From: JANNVK01 sp031430435
Lineage (GTDB): Bacteria; Acidobacteriota; Blastocatellia; Pyrinomonadales; Pyrinomonadaceae
Length of the DNA: 64,000 nt
Assembly (NCBI GenBank): GCA_031430435.1
Contig: JANPBM010000073.1
Location: 20,836-84,835, forward strand
Reading direction: 5' to 3'
Both the position numbers and the translations under genes were made by a program. Positions within the stretch are counted from its first letter, which is position 1, and every line of letters begins with the position of its first letter. Of this stretch, positions 16,594 through 25,960 are shown piece by piece. Below the pieces are notes generated by a model. It saw nothing but the letters and a program-made list of their open reading frames with translations, searched no databases and had not been told where the DNA came from.

Positions 16594-19197
16594 GTGAAAA
16601 TCCGTTTTTTTATTATATCAATGTTTTTATTTGGAAGTTTTATTTCGGCTTCCGCTCAAACTTATTCTGTCGTCGGACAAATTTCATCATCTAATTTCGA
16701 CACCTTTGTGCGCGACATCAGCGGCAACGGCAGACTTGTCGTTTTGGAATCAAACGGCAATATTGCGACTGAAAATCCGGATAATGCCGATTTTAACCGC
16801 GAAATATTTCTTTATGATTATGCTCAACGCCGTATTTTTCAGATAACACGCACCAAAAGTTTGCTGAACGATACTGCGGTTGCTCCCGTTTTCAGCAATA
16901 TCAAAATCGAGATTGAAAACCTGCGACCTTCGATCAGTAACGACGGACGTTGGATTGCGTTCACTTCAAATGCAAACGGTTCGGTTTGCACGCCGCCGTT
17001 CGGCGGTTCGACTGTTACCTGCACGCCAAGCACGGCAAATCCGGGTAATTTCGATGCAAATTCGTTCACGCCTGTTTTGCCCGCAACCGGCACCAATCCG
17101 CTGTTAAACGATTCAAATACCGAAGTTTATCTTTATAATGTGCCGGCATTGACGGCGGTAAACCTTTCCGCCGGAACAGAGCTTCCGTTGACTAATTTAG
17201 CCGGCGGAGCGTTCACGCGAGTTACAAATACACCCGCCGCCAGATTACCCGTGGCAGGTTCAACCACCGCCCGCGCGATTGTTTCGGAAGATAACAGCGA
17301 CGTTCAAATCGACGATAACGGCGAAACAACCGCGTTTGTTTCCACCCGCGATTTGGTCTTAAACGGCAATGCTTATCCGGATGCCGACAATGCCGAAATT
17401 TTTGTTTACAAACGCTCGTTGGCAACTTTCGGGCAAGTTACGACCACGCCGCGAGGCACGATTTTATCGCCGACGTGGAATTTGAATCCTTCGATTTCAG
17501 GTAACGGCGGTCGCGTCAGTTTTGTCGCGACAAGCAATAATCCGGTACTCGGAATGACCGGCGGAAGCAATACCGGAACGGCTAAAAACGCAGAAATTTT
17601 TTACACCGATTTAACTCCGTCGGGCGTAGCGATGCCGCTGACCGCCAAACAAATCACCGTTACGACACCGACCACGCCCGGCGACGTAACAAACATTTTC
17701 AGCGAAGGCAGACGAGTGAGCCGCGACGGACGATTTATTTCTTTTGATTCAACCGGCGAATTGGCGACTGTCGGAACACCTGCCAACAATGCTTTTATCG
17801 CCGTCTTTGTGTATGACGTAAACGCGGTTGAAACAGCCGTAACCAATAAATTCAGACAAGTCGGTTTGCGGGCAAACGCCGATGTCGGAGCAGTCCAAGG
17901 CGATGTTTTACACTTTCCGACATATTCCGATTACGATGGTTCGGGCGTTCCGCAATCTCTGGTTTTTTCATCATTGATGAATTTCAAAGCCGACGGCACA
18001 ATCCCGACGGTTGCCGCCGACGGTTTGAATCCGCTGGCTTCACGCCCGACCCAAACTTATACTTATCCGCTGAGTTCAACTCCCGCAACCGGCAGATTTA
18101 CCCGTACTTCGTTACTTCCGTCGTCTATTTTCGGCATTGCCTCGCTTCAAGCCATTCCGGCAAATTCGTCGAACAGAATCGCTTTCAGTCTGAACGGAAC
18201 CGAAGTCGGTTTAGGAAACCCCGATTTTTCATCCGAAGGCTTTTATTTATTTTCGCCCGTGGTCAGACGAACTCCGAGCAACGCCAGATTATTTTTCAAA
18301 ACGGGAGCATCGAGACAAAATGTGTCGATAAATCCGATAACCGATCCGACTCCGATTCCAACGCCGAGTCCGACCCCGACCGTAACGCCGACTCCGACCC
18401 CGACTCCGACTCCGACTCCGACCACAACTCCAAGCCCGACTCCGACTCCGACTCCGATTTCGCCGGGCGAAGTGCAAGGCGTTTCACCGGGAATGTTGAC
18501 GCTGGTTGACATAAATATACCGTCTCCGGTTATCGTTACTGCGGGGTTTAATTTGGGTTCAAATTCGAGAAGTTCGCCGTTGCCGTTGGAAATGAACGGT
18601 GTTTCAATGACCATCGCGGGTGCGGCTTGCGGGTTGCGGGCAGTCAACGGCAGTCAAATCAGTTTTGTCGTTCCGCGCGGATTACCGGGAAATTTCCTGT
18701 ATCCGATTACAATAAACTTAAACGGCACCTTGGTGACCGGGACAATCGCCGTAACACCTGCCCAACCGGATATTTTTGCGAAAGATTTAACCGTTGCGGC
18801 TCCGTTTGGCAGAACCGCCGCCGAAAACGCGACTAATCGGGTTCCTACGCCCGAGCCGTTTTTAATACAAACCTTAAAGCCTCATTTGAACGAAATTATA
18901 AATGGCGTGTTAGTTACCGGAACACGCTTTAAACCGACCGTTTTGCGAGTTTTTTTAACGGGTGTTGAAGGTGTTCAGAGCAGTCAGGCATCAATTCGGT
19001 TCGGCAGTCAAACAGTTATCGGAAGTATCGGCGGCGCGGTGAGAACAGACATTCCGGGCAGATATTATCTTGATTTTTCATTGCCCGCAGCGGCTCGCGG
19101 AGCCGGCGATGTACCCGTTGTAATCTTTATCACGGTCGGCGGCACAACTTATAAAAGCCGGCTGGATGACACTTCCACAAAAATCAGGATTCTCTGA
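16594..19197 (+). CDS. Large secreted PD40-like protein with Thr-Pro linker and Solibacter-type C-terminal domain
   Basis: An 867-residue exported protein starting at GTG 16594, with GGAGG 8 bases upstream, and a signal peptide ending near SASAQ. Residues about 25-560 carry repeats of the type ISGNGRLVVL, ISNDGRWIAFTSNA, SRDGRFISFDS, which are TolB/PD40-like propeller blades. Residues about 583-625 are a Thr-Pro/Ser-Pro repeat linker encoded by a simple ACTCCG-like codon repeat. After it come a domain with the pattern VSPGMLTLVDI ... VNGSQISFVVPRGLPG typical of the TIGR03437 Solibacter C-terminal family and a second beta domain with GTRFKPTVLRVFLTGVEG. It is probably at the cell surface. A terminator follows. 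Role unknown. Confidence 0.85.
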   Translation: MKIRFFIISMFLFGSFISASAQTYSVVGQISSSNFDTFVRDISGNGRLVVLESNGNIATENPDNADFNREIFLYDYAQRRIFQITRTKSLLNDTAVAPVFSNIKIEIENLRPSISNDGRWIAFTSNANGSVCTPPFGGSTVTCTPSTANPGNFDANSFTPVLPATGTNPLLNDSNTEVYLYNVPALTAVNLSAGTELPLTNLAGGAFTRVTNTPAARLPVAGSTTARAIVSEDNSDVQIDDNGETTAFVSTRDLVLNGNAYPDADNAEIFVYKRSLATFGQVTTTPRGTILSPTWNLNPSISGNGGRVSFVATSNNPVLGMTGGSNTGTAKNAEIFYTDLTPSGVAMPLTAKQITVTTPTTPGDVTNIFSEGRRVSRDGRFISFDSTGELATVGTPANNAFIAVFVYDVNAVETAVTNKFRQVGLRANADVGAVQGDVLHFPTYSDYDGSGVPQSLVFSSLMNFKADGTIPTVAADGLNPLASRPTQTYTYPLSSTPATGRFTRTSLLPSSIFGIASLQAIPANSSNRIAFSLNGTEVGLGNPDFSSEGFYLFSPVVRRTPSNARLFFKTGASRQNVSINPITDPTPIPTPSPTPTVTPTPTPTPTPTPTTTPSPTPTPTPISPGEVQGVSPGMLTLVDINIPSPVIVTAGFNLGSNSRSSPLPLEMNGVSMTIAGAACGLRAVNGSQISFVVPRGLPGNFLYPITINLNGTLVTGTIAVTPAQPDIFAKDLTVAAPFGRTAAENATNRVPTPEPFLIQTLKPHLNEIINGVLVTGTRFKPTVLRVFLTGVEGVQSSQASIRFGSQTVIGSIGGAVRTDIPGRYYLDFSLPAAARGAGDVPVVIFITVGGTTYKSRLDDTSTKIRIL

Positions 19198-19221
19198 TAC
19201 ATCGGTAAAGTTAAACTCAAC

Positions 19222-19255
19222 AAAGACGCAGGGGAAATTCTTTGCGTCTTTTTTG
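19222..19255 (+). terminator. Rho-independent terminator after the secreted repeat protein
   Basis: Perfect 9-bp stem AAAGACGCA / TGCGTCTTT with a 12-base loop and a following T run, 24 bases after the stop codon. Confidence 0.85.
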
Positions 19256-19357
19256 TTTGAGTTTATCTAAAACAGCAGGTAAAATCTAAAGTTATCGGAT
19301 TAAAAGATTTATTTATCGACACCATTATTTTATACAGTTTATAAGGAGTTATATTTT

Positions 19358-20335
19358 ATGTCAGTAAAAGATGTCAGCACATTGCGAGTCGCCCCGAAAA
19401 TTTGGCGAGACGGTGAAATGATTAACTGGGACGATGCCCGCGTTCACGTTATGACGCACGCGATTCATTACGGTTCGAGCGTTTTTGAAGGAATTCGTTG
19501 TTACGAATCAAACAAAGGTTCGGCGATTTTTCGGCTGACCGAACATATGCAACGGCTGCTTAATTCGGCAAAAGTTTATCGAATGGAAACGACTTTGACC
19601 CGCGATACTTTGTGCGATGCGGCGGTTGAAGTTGTGCGTCAAAGCGGACTTGATTCGTGTTATTTGCGTCCGATTATTTTTCGCGGTTTGAACGAAGAAA
19701 AGCCTGCGTTCGGCGTTAATCCGTTTCCGAATCCGTTGACGGCGTATATTGCCGCGTGGGATTGGGGCAAGTATTTGGGCGAAGAAGCCTTGGAAGCCGG
19801 TGTTGACGTGTGTGTTTCAAGCTGGACGCGGATTACGTCGAATTCCCTGCCGGCGGTTGCCAAAGCGGGTGCGAATTATATGAACTCGCAACTTATTAAA
19901 ATGGAAGCGATTTTGAACGGTTTTCATGAAGGAATTGCCTTGGACGATCGCGGTTATGTTTCCGAAGGTTCGGGCGAAAATTTGTTTATGGTCAACGGCG
20001 GAAAACTTTATACGCCGCCGCTCGGTTCGTCCGTATTGCCCGGCATCACCCGCGATTCGATTATCCAAATTGCGCGAGAACTCGGCATCGAAGTAGTTGA
20101 AACTTCGCTCCAACGCGCTTCGCTTTATTTGGCGGACGAATTATTTTTCACGGGAACAGCCGCCGAAGTTACGCCGATTCGTACGGTTGACCGCATTACC
20201 GTCGGCGAAGGCAAACGCGGCGCCGTTACCAAACAATTACAGGATAACTTTTTTGCGATTATTCGCGGCGAACGTCCGACTCCGAATAACGCGCCGTGGT
20301 TGACTTATATCAATCCGGTTGGCGCGACGGCGTAA
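19358..20335 (+). CDS. ilvE: Branched-chain amino acid aminotransferase IlvE
   Basis: PLP-dependent class IV aminotransferase that interconverts branched-chain 2-oxoacids and Val, Leu or Ile with glutamate. It has 325 residues. Diagnostic segments are VMTHAIHYGSSVFEGIRCY, the likely PLP lysine Lys169 in VAKAGANY, EGSGENLF, and LFFTGTAAEVTPIR near the C-terminus. The start is supported by AAGGAG 12 bases upstream. It stands alone, with 160 bases before and 135 after, and is the only amino-acid biosynthesis gene of this pathway in the window. No leader peptide, T-box or attenuator was evident upstream. Confidence 0.96.
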   Translation: MSVKDVSTLRVAPKIWRDGEMINWDDARVHVMTHAIHYGSSVFEGIRCYESNKGSAIFRLTEHMQRLLNSAKVYRMETTLTRDTLCDAAVEVVRQSGLDSCYLRPIIFRGLNEEKPAFGVNPFPNPLTAYIAAWDWGKYLGEEALEAGVDVCVSSWTRITSNSLPAVAKAGANYMNSQLIKMEAILNGFHEGIALDDRGYVSEGSGENLFMVNGGKLYTPPLGSSVLPGITRDSIIQIARELGIEVVETSLQRASLYLADELFFTGTAAEVTPIRTVDRITVGEGKRGAVTKQLQDNFFAIIRGERPTPNNAPWLTYINPVGATA

Positions 20336-20470
20336 GAGAAAAATCGCGAGTTGTTCTAAACTATCGACGTTATCGAGTTAATAAATTGAAGATGCCGAAA
20401 AGATTTAATCTTGACGCATCTTCAATTCTGTACAGTCAATATTGCGGATAACTTTTGGCGGCTGCTTATT

Positions 20471-21844
20471 ATGAATTTCAAACAATTTTATCTCGGCTGT
20501 TTGGCGCACGCTTCGTATTATCTCGGCTCTCAGGGCGAGTGCGCGATTATCGATCCGCAACGTGATATTCAACAGTATTTAGACGAAGCCGCCGCCAATA
20601 ACCAACAAATAAAATACATTGTCGAAACTCATTCACACGCCGATTTTGTTGGCGGACACCTTGAACTTTCACAAAAAACAGGTGCCGAAATTGTTTACGG
20701 ACAATGCGCAAAGACAGCTTTTCCGACGCACAAAGTAAAAGACGGCGATGTTTTAACGGTCGGGAAAATCACGTTGAAATTCCTTGAAACGCCCGGACAC
20801 ACGCCCGAAGGAATTTGTATTTTGGCGCAAACCGCCGGCGAAACCGACAAACTTTTTACGGGCGATACACTTTTTATCGGCGATGTCGGACGACCCGATT
20901 TGATTGGCTCAAAAGGCTTTACGGCGATTCAAATGGCGGAAATGTTGTTTGATTCGTTGCACGATAAAATTTTGCCGATGCGGGACGAAACCGAAGTTTA
21001 TCCCGCCCACGGAGCAGGCAGTTTGTGCGGTAAATCTTTGTCGAAAGAAACTTGGTCAACACTCGGCAAGCAACGCCGAAACAATTACGCTTTGCAACCG
21101 ATGTCAAAAGCGGAATTTGTCGAAATTGTTGCCGCAGATCAACCCGAAGTTCCCGCTTATTTTCCGCAAAGCGCGACGAAAAATCTGCAAGGCGCGGTTG
21201 CGTTGGAAGATTTACCGAAGCCGCAAATCCTTACTTCAAAACAAATTGCAAATTTTGACGGCGTTGTCATCGATGTTCGCAAAAATTTTGAATACGGCGC
21301 GTCGCATATTCCCGGTTCAATCAATATCGGACTCGGCGGACAGTTTGCGAGTTGGTCGGGCATTATGATTCCGATTGGCGCAAGGCTGGCGATTGTTGCC
21401 GACACGAAAGACCAAGTTGACGAAGCCTTTACGCGGCTCGCGCGAGTCGGACACGAAACTGTTTCGGGTTATATTTTGTTTGACGATTACACGGGCGAGA
21501 CGAAAATAATCGAACAATTATCGGTCGAAGAAGTTTCCGAATTAACGCAAACCGAGAAGTTTTTACAGTTTATCGACGTTCGCAGAGTCGGCGAATACAA
21601 CGCGGGACACGCTGTTCGGACGCGGAATTATCCGCTCGATTCGCTGGCTGAAAATTTGGATAAACTCCATCCCGATTCAAACGCTTATATAATTTGCCAA
21701 ATGGGTTATCGTTCGTCTTTGGCGACAAGTATTTTAGAAAACGCGGGTTTTACGGTTTATAACGTGACGGGCGGAACGCAAGCGTGGATAAACGCGGGTT
21801 TGCAAACCGAAGTTTCGGCGGCGGTTTCGGCAAGTTCCGAATAG
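20471..21844 (+). CDS. MBL-fold persulfide-dioxygenase-like protein with two rhodanese domains
   Basis: A 457-residue cytoplasmic protein. The N-terminal metallo-beta-lactamase domain (about 1-235) has metal ligands in THSHADF, TPGHTPEG, FTGDTLF and VYPAHGAG, as in ETHE1/Blh-type persulfide dioxygenases. Two rhodanese domains follow. The first (about 260-350) lacks a catalytic Cys (the loop reads IVADTKD). The second (about 365-450) has the active site ICQMGYRS. The protein is thus probably a fusion that oxidises or transfers sulfane sulfur. An open frame from a TTG at 20411 would add 20 residues, but ATG 20471 matches the family start (MNFKQFYLG). A single-domain rhodanese gene follows 18 bases later. 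Confidence 0.88.
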   Translation: MNFKQFYLGCLAHASYYLGSQGECAIIDPQRDIQQYLDEAAANNQQIKYIVETHSHADFVGGHLELSQKTGAEIVYGQCAKTAFPTHKVKDGDVLTVGKITLKFLETPGHTPEGICILAQTAGETDKLFTGDTLFIGDVGRPDLIGSKGFTAIQMAEMLFDSLHDKILPMRDETEVYPAHGAGSLCGKSLSKETWSTLGKQRRNNYALQPMSKAEFVEIVAADQPEVPAYFPQSATKNLQGAVALEDLPKPQILTSKQIANFDGVVIDVRKNFEYGASHIPGSINIGLGGQFASWSGIMIPIGARLAIVADTKDQVDEAFTRLARVGHETVSGYILFDDYTGETKIIEQLSVEEVSELTQTEKFLQFIDVRRVGEYNAGHAVRTRNYPLDSLAENLDKLHPDSNAYIICQMGYRSSLATSILENAGFTVYNVTGGTQAWINAGLQTEVSAAVSASSE

Positions 21845-21862
21845 AACCGAAAGGAAAAAATT

Positions 21863-22243
21863 ATGAAAATTTTATCGACAATTATTTTATCGATCTTTTT
21901 ATTATCGGTTGCGTGCGCCGATTTAACGGTTAAAGAAGTTTCTGTTGAGCAGGCAAAGTCTGCAATCGCGGAACAAAAAGCACAATTTATCGATGTCCGA
22001 AGCGCGACGGAATTTAGTGCCGAACACGCCGAGAACGCGATGAGTTGTCCGCTTGATTCTTTGGAAAAAGATATTGCGAAGCTCGATAAAAATAAACCTG
22101 TTTATGTGATTTGCCAAAGCGGCAGACGCTCGAAAGATGGCGCGAAAAAACTGGAAGATGCCGGTTTCAAAGAGGTTTACAGCGTTTCGGGCGGAACAAA
22201 TGATTGGAAACTGAAAGGACTGCCGACAACAAAAAGCAATTAG
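21863..22243 (+). CDS. Exported single-domain rhodanese
   Basis: A 126-residue protein. The N-terminus is a signal sequence ending LLSVACAD; the Cys at 19 makes a lipoprotein possible, although the lipobox is imperfect. The mature part is one rhodanese domain with FIDVRSATEF, the active-site loop VICQSGRRSKDG containing the catalytic Cys, and SGGTNDWK. It would act outside the cytoplasm, in contrast to the upstream fusion protein. AAAGGAAAAA precedes the ATG. The two genes are 18 bases apart and likely form an operon for sulfane sulfur handling. Confidence 0.88.
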   Translation: MKILSTIILSIFLLSVACADLTVKEVSVEQAKSAIAEQKAQFIDVRSATEFSAEHAENAMSCPLDSLEKDIAKLDKNKPVYVICQSGRRSKDGAKKLEDAGFKEVYSVSGGTNDWKLKGLPTTKSN

Positions 22244-22268
22244 CAACCGTCAAACTGACAACTATTTT

Positions 22269-23384
22269 ATGAAAATCACTTTACTGTTTTCGCTCGTTTT
22301 ATTCGTCAACACAATTTTTGCCCAATCGGAAACTATCAAAATCGGTGTCTTTGCCGATTACACGGGGCAAACTTCGAGTTTCGGTATTTCTTCGTTTTCG
22401 GGCATCAAAATGGCGGTCGAGGAAATTAACGCGGCGGGCGGAATCAACGGCAAAAAGCTCGAAATTATTATCGGCGACGACGGCGGACAAACGGAAAACA
22501 CAAAGATTATTGTCAAAAAACTTATCGAAGAAGACAAGGTTGATGTGTTAATCGGCGAACCTACTTCAACCGGTTCGATTATCGGCGCAAACATTGCCCA
22601 ACTTGCGAAAGTGCCGATGATTACGCCGTCGGGAACGAATCCGAAGATTACCGAAGTCGGCGATTTTATCTTTCGGGCGTGTTTTGTTGATTCCGTGCAA
22701 GGCGAAGTGATGGCGAAATATGCGTTTGAAACGTTGAAGTTAAAACGAGTTTCAATGTTGGTCGATTTCGGTTCGGATTACAGCAAAGGTTTGGCGGACA
22801 GTTTTACGCAATCGTTCAAAAAACTTGGCGGAAGCGTAGTTTCGCGGACATTTTACAGCGGCAACGATGAAGAATTCGGTTCGCAACTCGCCGCCATCCG
22901 CCGCGTCAAACCGCAAGCGATTTACATTCCGGGTTATTACACGCAAATCGGCGAAATTGCCCGCGAAGTTCGCGCCAACCGAATGAAAGTTACGCTTTTG
23001 GGCGGCGACGGTTGGGATTCGCCGACACTTTTTGAACTCGGCGGCTCAACGCTTGACAATTCGTTTATAACCAACAATTTTGCCACCACAATTCCGCTTG
23101 AGAACGTAAAAACATTTGTCGCAGGTTACAAAAAGCTCTACAATCTCGATCCTGATTCGTTCGCCGCACTCGGCTACGATTCGGCAAACTTGCTCGCGGA
23201 CGCACTGAAACGCACAAACTCGACCGACAAACAAAAACTCCGCGACACACTCGCCGCCACTAAAAACTTTCAAGGAATCACAGGCAAAATAACCTTTGAC
23301 GCAAACCGCAATCCGCGAAAATCCGTGTATATTTTGAAGATTGCAGATGGCAAGTTTGTTTATAATTCAACGATTGAGAATTGA
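22269..23384 (+). CDS. LivK-type ABC transporter substrate-binding protein (orphan)
   Basis: A 371-residue periplasmic binding protein of the branched-chain amino acid/amide family. The signal peptide ends near TIFAQ (residue 19). Family features include IKIGVFADYTGQTSSFG, MAVEEINAAGGINGKKLEIII, PMITPSGTNP, and the later lobe ending NFQGITGKITFDANRNP. The ligand cannot be told. No permease or ATPase gene is near, so it may serve a transporter encoded elsewhere or act as a sensor. It starts 25 bases after the rhodanese and could share its transcript. A block of inverted-repeat elements begins just after its stop. Confidence 0.92.
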   Translation: MKITLLFSLVLFVNTIFAQSETIKIGVFADYTGQTSSFGISSFSGIKMAVEEINAAGGINGKKLEIIIGDDGGQTENTKIIVKKLIEEDKVDVLIGEPTSTGSIIGANIAQLAKVPMITPSGTNPKITEVGDFIFRACFVDSVQGEVMAKYAFETLKLKRVSMLVDFGSDYSKGLADSFTQSFKKLGGSVVSRTFYSGNDEEFGSQLAAIRRVKPQAIYIPGYYTQIGEIAREVRANRMKVTLLGGDGWDSPTLFELGGSTLDNSFITNNFATTIPLENVKTFVAGYKKLYNLDPDSFAALGYDSANLLADALKRTNSTDKQKLRDTLAATKNFQGITGKITFDANRNPRKSVYILKIADGKFVYNSTIEN

Positions 23385-23389
23385 TATAA

Positions 23390-23745
23390 GTCTTTAGCCC
23401 GCTTAGTGGGCGATAGCGTATAGCCCAAGCGTTAGCTATGGGAATAAGTAAATTTGAATAAGCTATCGTGATTGCGACAGATAAATTGGGTTTCTGCCGC
23501 CCGTTTTCACGGGCTTAAATGGTGTTTTCAAAGCCAATAGCTATACCAAACGGGAATTGGTTTGCGAAAACAGTTGCAGCAAAGTACAACAAACTTCAGT
23601 TTGTTGCGGCATTTAATATAATTCAAGCTCAAGTTTATGACAAGCTGAAGCGTGTCGTACTTTCGCAAACCAATTCCTTTCGGGTATAACGCTATGGGCT
23701 ACACGCTGTCGCCGTTTTCAACGGCTAAGAGTAAATTCTTCGTAA
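23390..23745. mobile_element. R1 family element, copy a (disrupted by an R2 element)
   Basis: This copy is the reverse-orientation partner of the element at 30024-30254. Shared landmarks in the same order are AGCCCGC...GGGC, TAGCGTATAGCCCA, GCTATGGGAATA, ATTGCGACAGA, CGCCCGTT...CACGGGCT, then the palindrome around GCTATGGGCTA and a final CGCCGTTT...AACGGCTAA. An R2 element (23544-23686) splits it inside the loop of that last large palindrome. The outer ends are degraded, so no duplication of the target site is evident. It encodes no protein. The extent is approximate. Confidence 0.65.
23544..23686 (+). mobile_element. R2 family MITE-like element, copy a (TA-flanked)
   Basis: A 143-base element with terminal inverted repeats of about 26 bases: TACC...GGAATTGGTTTGCGAAA at the left and its near-complement ending CCTTTCGGGTA at the right. 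It is flanked by TA on both sides (23542-23543 and 23687-23688), the target duplication of IS630/mariner-type transposition. The inside has two hairpins, CAACAAACTTCAGTTTGTTG and one around ACAAGCTGAAGCGTGTC. It has no coding capacity. It interrupts R1 copy a. Confidence 0.7.
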
Positions 23746-23802
23746 CATAAGATTTAACCGATTCACCTTTAGACTATTTCACCGAACAGTTTAAGCGGTA
23801 CA

Positions 23803-24063
23803 GGGCTTTCCTAAAACAGTAAAAAGAAAAATCAGTTAAGTCTTTGTCGCGTAGCGACTTAATGAATTTAGCCGTGTCTTTTAAGGCACGGTTAAATTTG
23901 GCAATTTGTTTTCATCGCGTCAGCGATGACTGAACTCTCCGTTAATTTTCAATTGTCGCTAACGCGACAACAACTATTTGTTTTGCATTCCGTGCAATAA
24001 ATTACACGGCTAAATTCATTTTATCGCTACGCGATACCAAAGGAATTTTTATAGGAAAGCCCT
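23803..24063. mobile_element. R4: 261-base MITE-like element
   Basis: Ends with perfect 12-bp terminal inverted repeats, AGGGCTTTCCTA at 23803-23814 and its complement at 24052-24063. TA dinucleotides lie one base outside each end, consistent with a TA target duplication. The interior is a chain of short palindromes: TCGCGTAGCGA, CGTGTCTTTTAAGGCACG, CATCGCGTCAGCGATG, TTGTCGCTAACGCGACAA and TATCGCTACGCGATA. No protein is encoded. Only one copy lies in the window, so mobility is inference from the ends. Confidence 0.55.
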
Positions 24064-24102
24064 ATAAATCGATATAATAAACACAAATATTTTCCACGCT
24101 AA

Positions 24103-24127
24103 AGTCTGTAATTTACAGGCTTTTTTG
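24103..24127 (+). terminator. Terminator-like hairpin upstream of the 558-residue gene
   Basis: Stem AGTCTGTA / TACAGGCT (8 bp, one G-T pair) with a 3-base loop and six T. It lies 40 bases beyond the R4 element and 150 bases before the next ATG. It would end transcripts coming from the binding-protein gene or the elements. Confidence 0.6.
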
Positions 24128-24275
24128 TTTTGGCGAAAAATAATTTGAAAAAAAGTGAAAAAAGTTTGTAATTTTTCGCGCATTTTTTTCATTAACATAT
24201 AGAAAGATAAAATTTGCGGGTTGTTTTTAGTTTGATTCGGCGTTTTGTCTTTCAAATAAAAAAGGAGATACCCTA

Positions 24276-25952
24276 ATGAAAAAATTAATAATAACCGTTG
24301 TTTTATCTTTAATGTGGTTAATGAGTTTTGCAACATTTATTTCCGCACAAGCAAGGACAAACAACCAGATTATTGCCGATATTGATGCAGTTTTGGCAAG
24401 TTCTAAAAGCCCGGCGATAAAAAAAGCGTTGGCGACAAATTTTGTAACAGAATTATCTGGCGTTTATGTAGCCAATATAAATAACTCAGGCGATCCGCCT
24501 AATATAAAAGCAGTTGAAATAGGGATAGTTGCGGGGATGATTGTTACTTACATCGCCACGATTGCTGCAATTCCTGCCGCAGGTGTTGTACCGCCGGCTC
24601 CGCCACCGCCGGCAAAGGCAGAATTTCTAGAAACACCTCAATTAGGCAGCACAAAAGTTAAAGCGAAAGGTGTTGCGGGAAAAGAATATCAAGTTAGTGT
24701 GAACGGTGAAGATGCGGGCAACGCGATCGGAGAAGCAGACGGCAGTTTTATAAAAAAAGTTCCTGAACTTCAAGCAGGCAGCAAAGTAACCATTAAACCT
24801 GTAGCAGACGGAAAACCGGTTGACGGAAAAGCAGTTTCAGAAGAAGCCGTAGGTTATGATGATCCGACTAAAGGCGGAATTTTCGGCGTGTTGGTCGGCG
24901 GTGCGGTTTTTTCGCAACAGAATCAAAATTACGGTCAATCATCGCCGTTTTTCGGATTTAATACCGGCTATTATTCAAAGGTTAAAGGAGCAAAAAGATT
25001 TACAGGAACCAGCAATACGGGTAAAACTCTGCGACTTACTTTAACCACCAGCCGAGATTTTTTAACTGACGATGACGGCAAAGTTTGGACAAGAGATTTC
25101 ACAAAACCAACTGAATTAACCTACAAAAATGGCACTAATTTTGTTGTTATTTGTGACGGAATATCTGCATGTGACCGTAATGTTGGTAAAACCGAAAGAA
25201 ATGGCGATATGAAACTGAAATCCGACAAATGGTACAAGAATTATCGGGTTAATTTCCGCTTTCAAGGTATTTTTGAATCGGACGGGAGAACCGCCACAGG
25301 CAAAGAAGACGCAGTTGCGGCAACTCCTTCGGCATCGCCCACGCCAACTCCTGCGGCTACTCCGAAAAAGCCGGATACTTTTCAATTTGTTGCCAGCCAA
25401 CAAACTTTTTCTACCCAAGCTGAAGCTTGGTTGGAATTACGCCCGATGCGACAATTTTCTTTTGGTCCGTATGTTTCAATCGGAGCATCTGCTTTGGTTG
25501 ATAAAACTAATGCTGAAGCCGGAACAAAGTTTGTCAGCGACAACGGAAAATCTTCAACTATTATCAAACAAGATACCGATTTGAAGAAGTTTTATGAATA
25601 TGGAGCCATGGTAAATCTGAGGTTTCCTGACCAAAAATTCTTTTTACAAGCAATTGCCGCTCGCGGATATTATGAACAATACAAGGATTTAGACACTAAT
25701 CCGTTTAAGACTTTAGATCCGACAAATCCTTTGTATAACACGCCGTTTAAGGTAAATGATACAACCAAACGTTTTGTCGTCAAACTGCGTGTTTTCCCTG
25801 AGGGTTTAAACGCGACATTTGGAAGACAAATCAATATTACGCCGATGTTCGGTATTGATTTAAATGCCGGAACCGGTCCCGATAATTTACGCTTTTTTAC
25901 CGGTTTTGCCATTCGGTTGAAAGGAATAAATGTTGCCGATGCCGTTAAGTAA
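24276..25952 (+). CDS. Exported protein with Ig-like segment and possible outer-membrane C-terminal part
   Basis: A 558-residue exported protein; the signal peptide ends near FISAQ (residue 25). After an alanine-rich hydrophobic stretch (about 90-110) and a proline run come a beta segment (about 115-190, TKVKAKGVAGKEYQVSVNGED) like a bacterial Ig domain, a region about 200-345, and a Ser-Thr-Pro linker (SASPTPTPAATP). The last 190 residues have alternating hydrophobic patterns (QTFSTQAEAWLELRPM, SFGPYVSIGASAL, YEYGAMVNLRF) resembling beta-barrel or autotransporter-like strands, so outer-membrane location is plausible. AAAGGAG lies 9 bases before the ATG. It sits between mobile elements. Function unknown. 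Confidence 0.6.
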   Translation: MKKLIITVVLSLMWLMSFATFISAQARTNNQIIADIDAVLASSKSPAIKKALATNFVTELSGVYVANINNSGDPPNIKAVEIGIVAGMIVTYIATIAAIPAAGVVPPAPPPPAKAEFLETPQLGSTKVKAKGVAGKEYQVSVNGEDAGNAIGEADGSFIKKVPELQAGSKVTIKPVADGKPVDGKAVSEEAVGYDDPTKGGIFGVLVGGAVFSQQNQNYGQSSPFFGFNTGYYSKVKGAKRFTGTSNTGKTLRLTLTTSRDFLTDDDGKVWTRDFTKPTELTYKNGTNFVVICDGISACDRNVGKTERNGDMKLKSDKWYKNYRVNFRFQGIFESDGRTATGKEDAVAATPSASPTPTPAATPKKPDTFQFVASQQTFSTQAEAWLELRPMRQFSFGPYVSIGASALVDKTNAEAGTKFVSDNGKSSTIIKQDTDLKKFYEYGAMVNLRFPDQKFFLQAIAARGYYEQYKDLDTNPFKTLDPTNPLYNTPFKVNDTTKRFVVKLRVFPEGLNATFGRQINITPMFGIDLNAGTGPDNLRFFTGFAIRLKGINVADAVK

Positions 25953-25960
25953 GCGCGCCG

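Noticed and set aside
18243..18647. Minus-strand open frames opposite the Thr-Pro linker of the secreted repeat protein
   Set aside because: They arise from the simple ACTCCG-type codon repeat read backwards, and the plus-strand gene is well supported.
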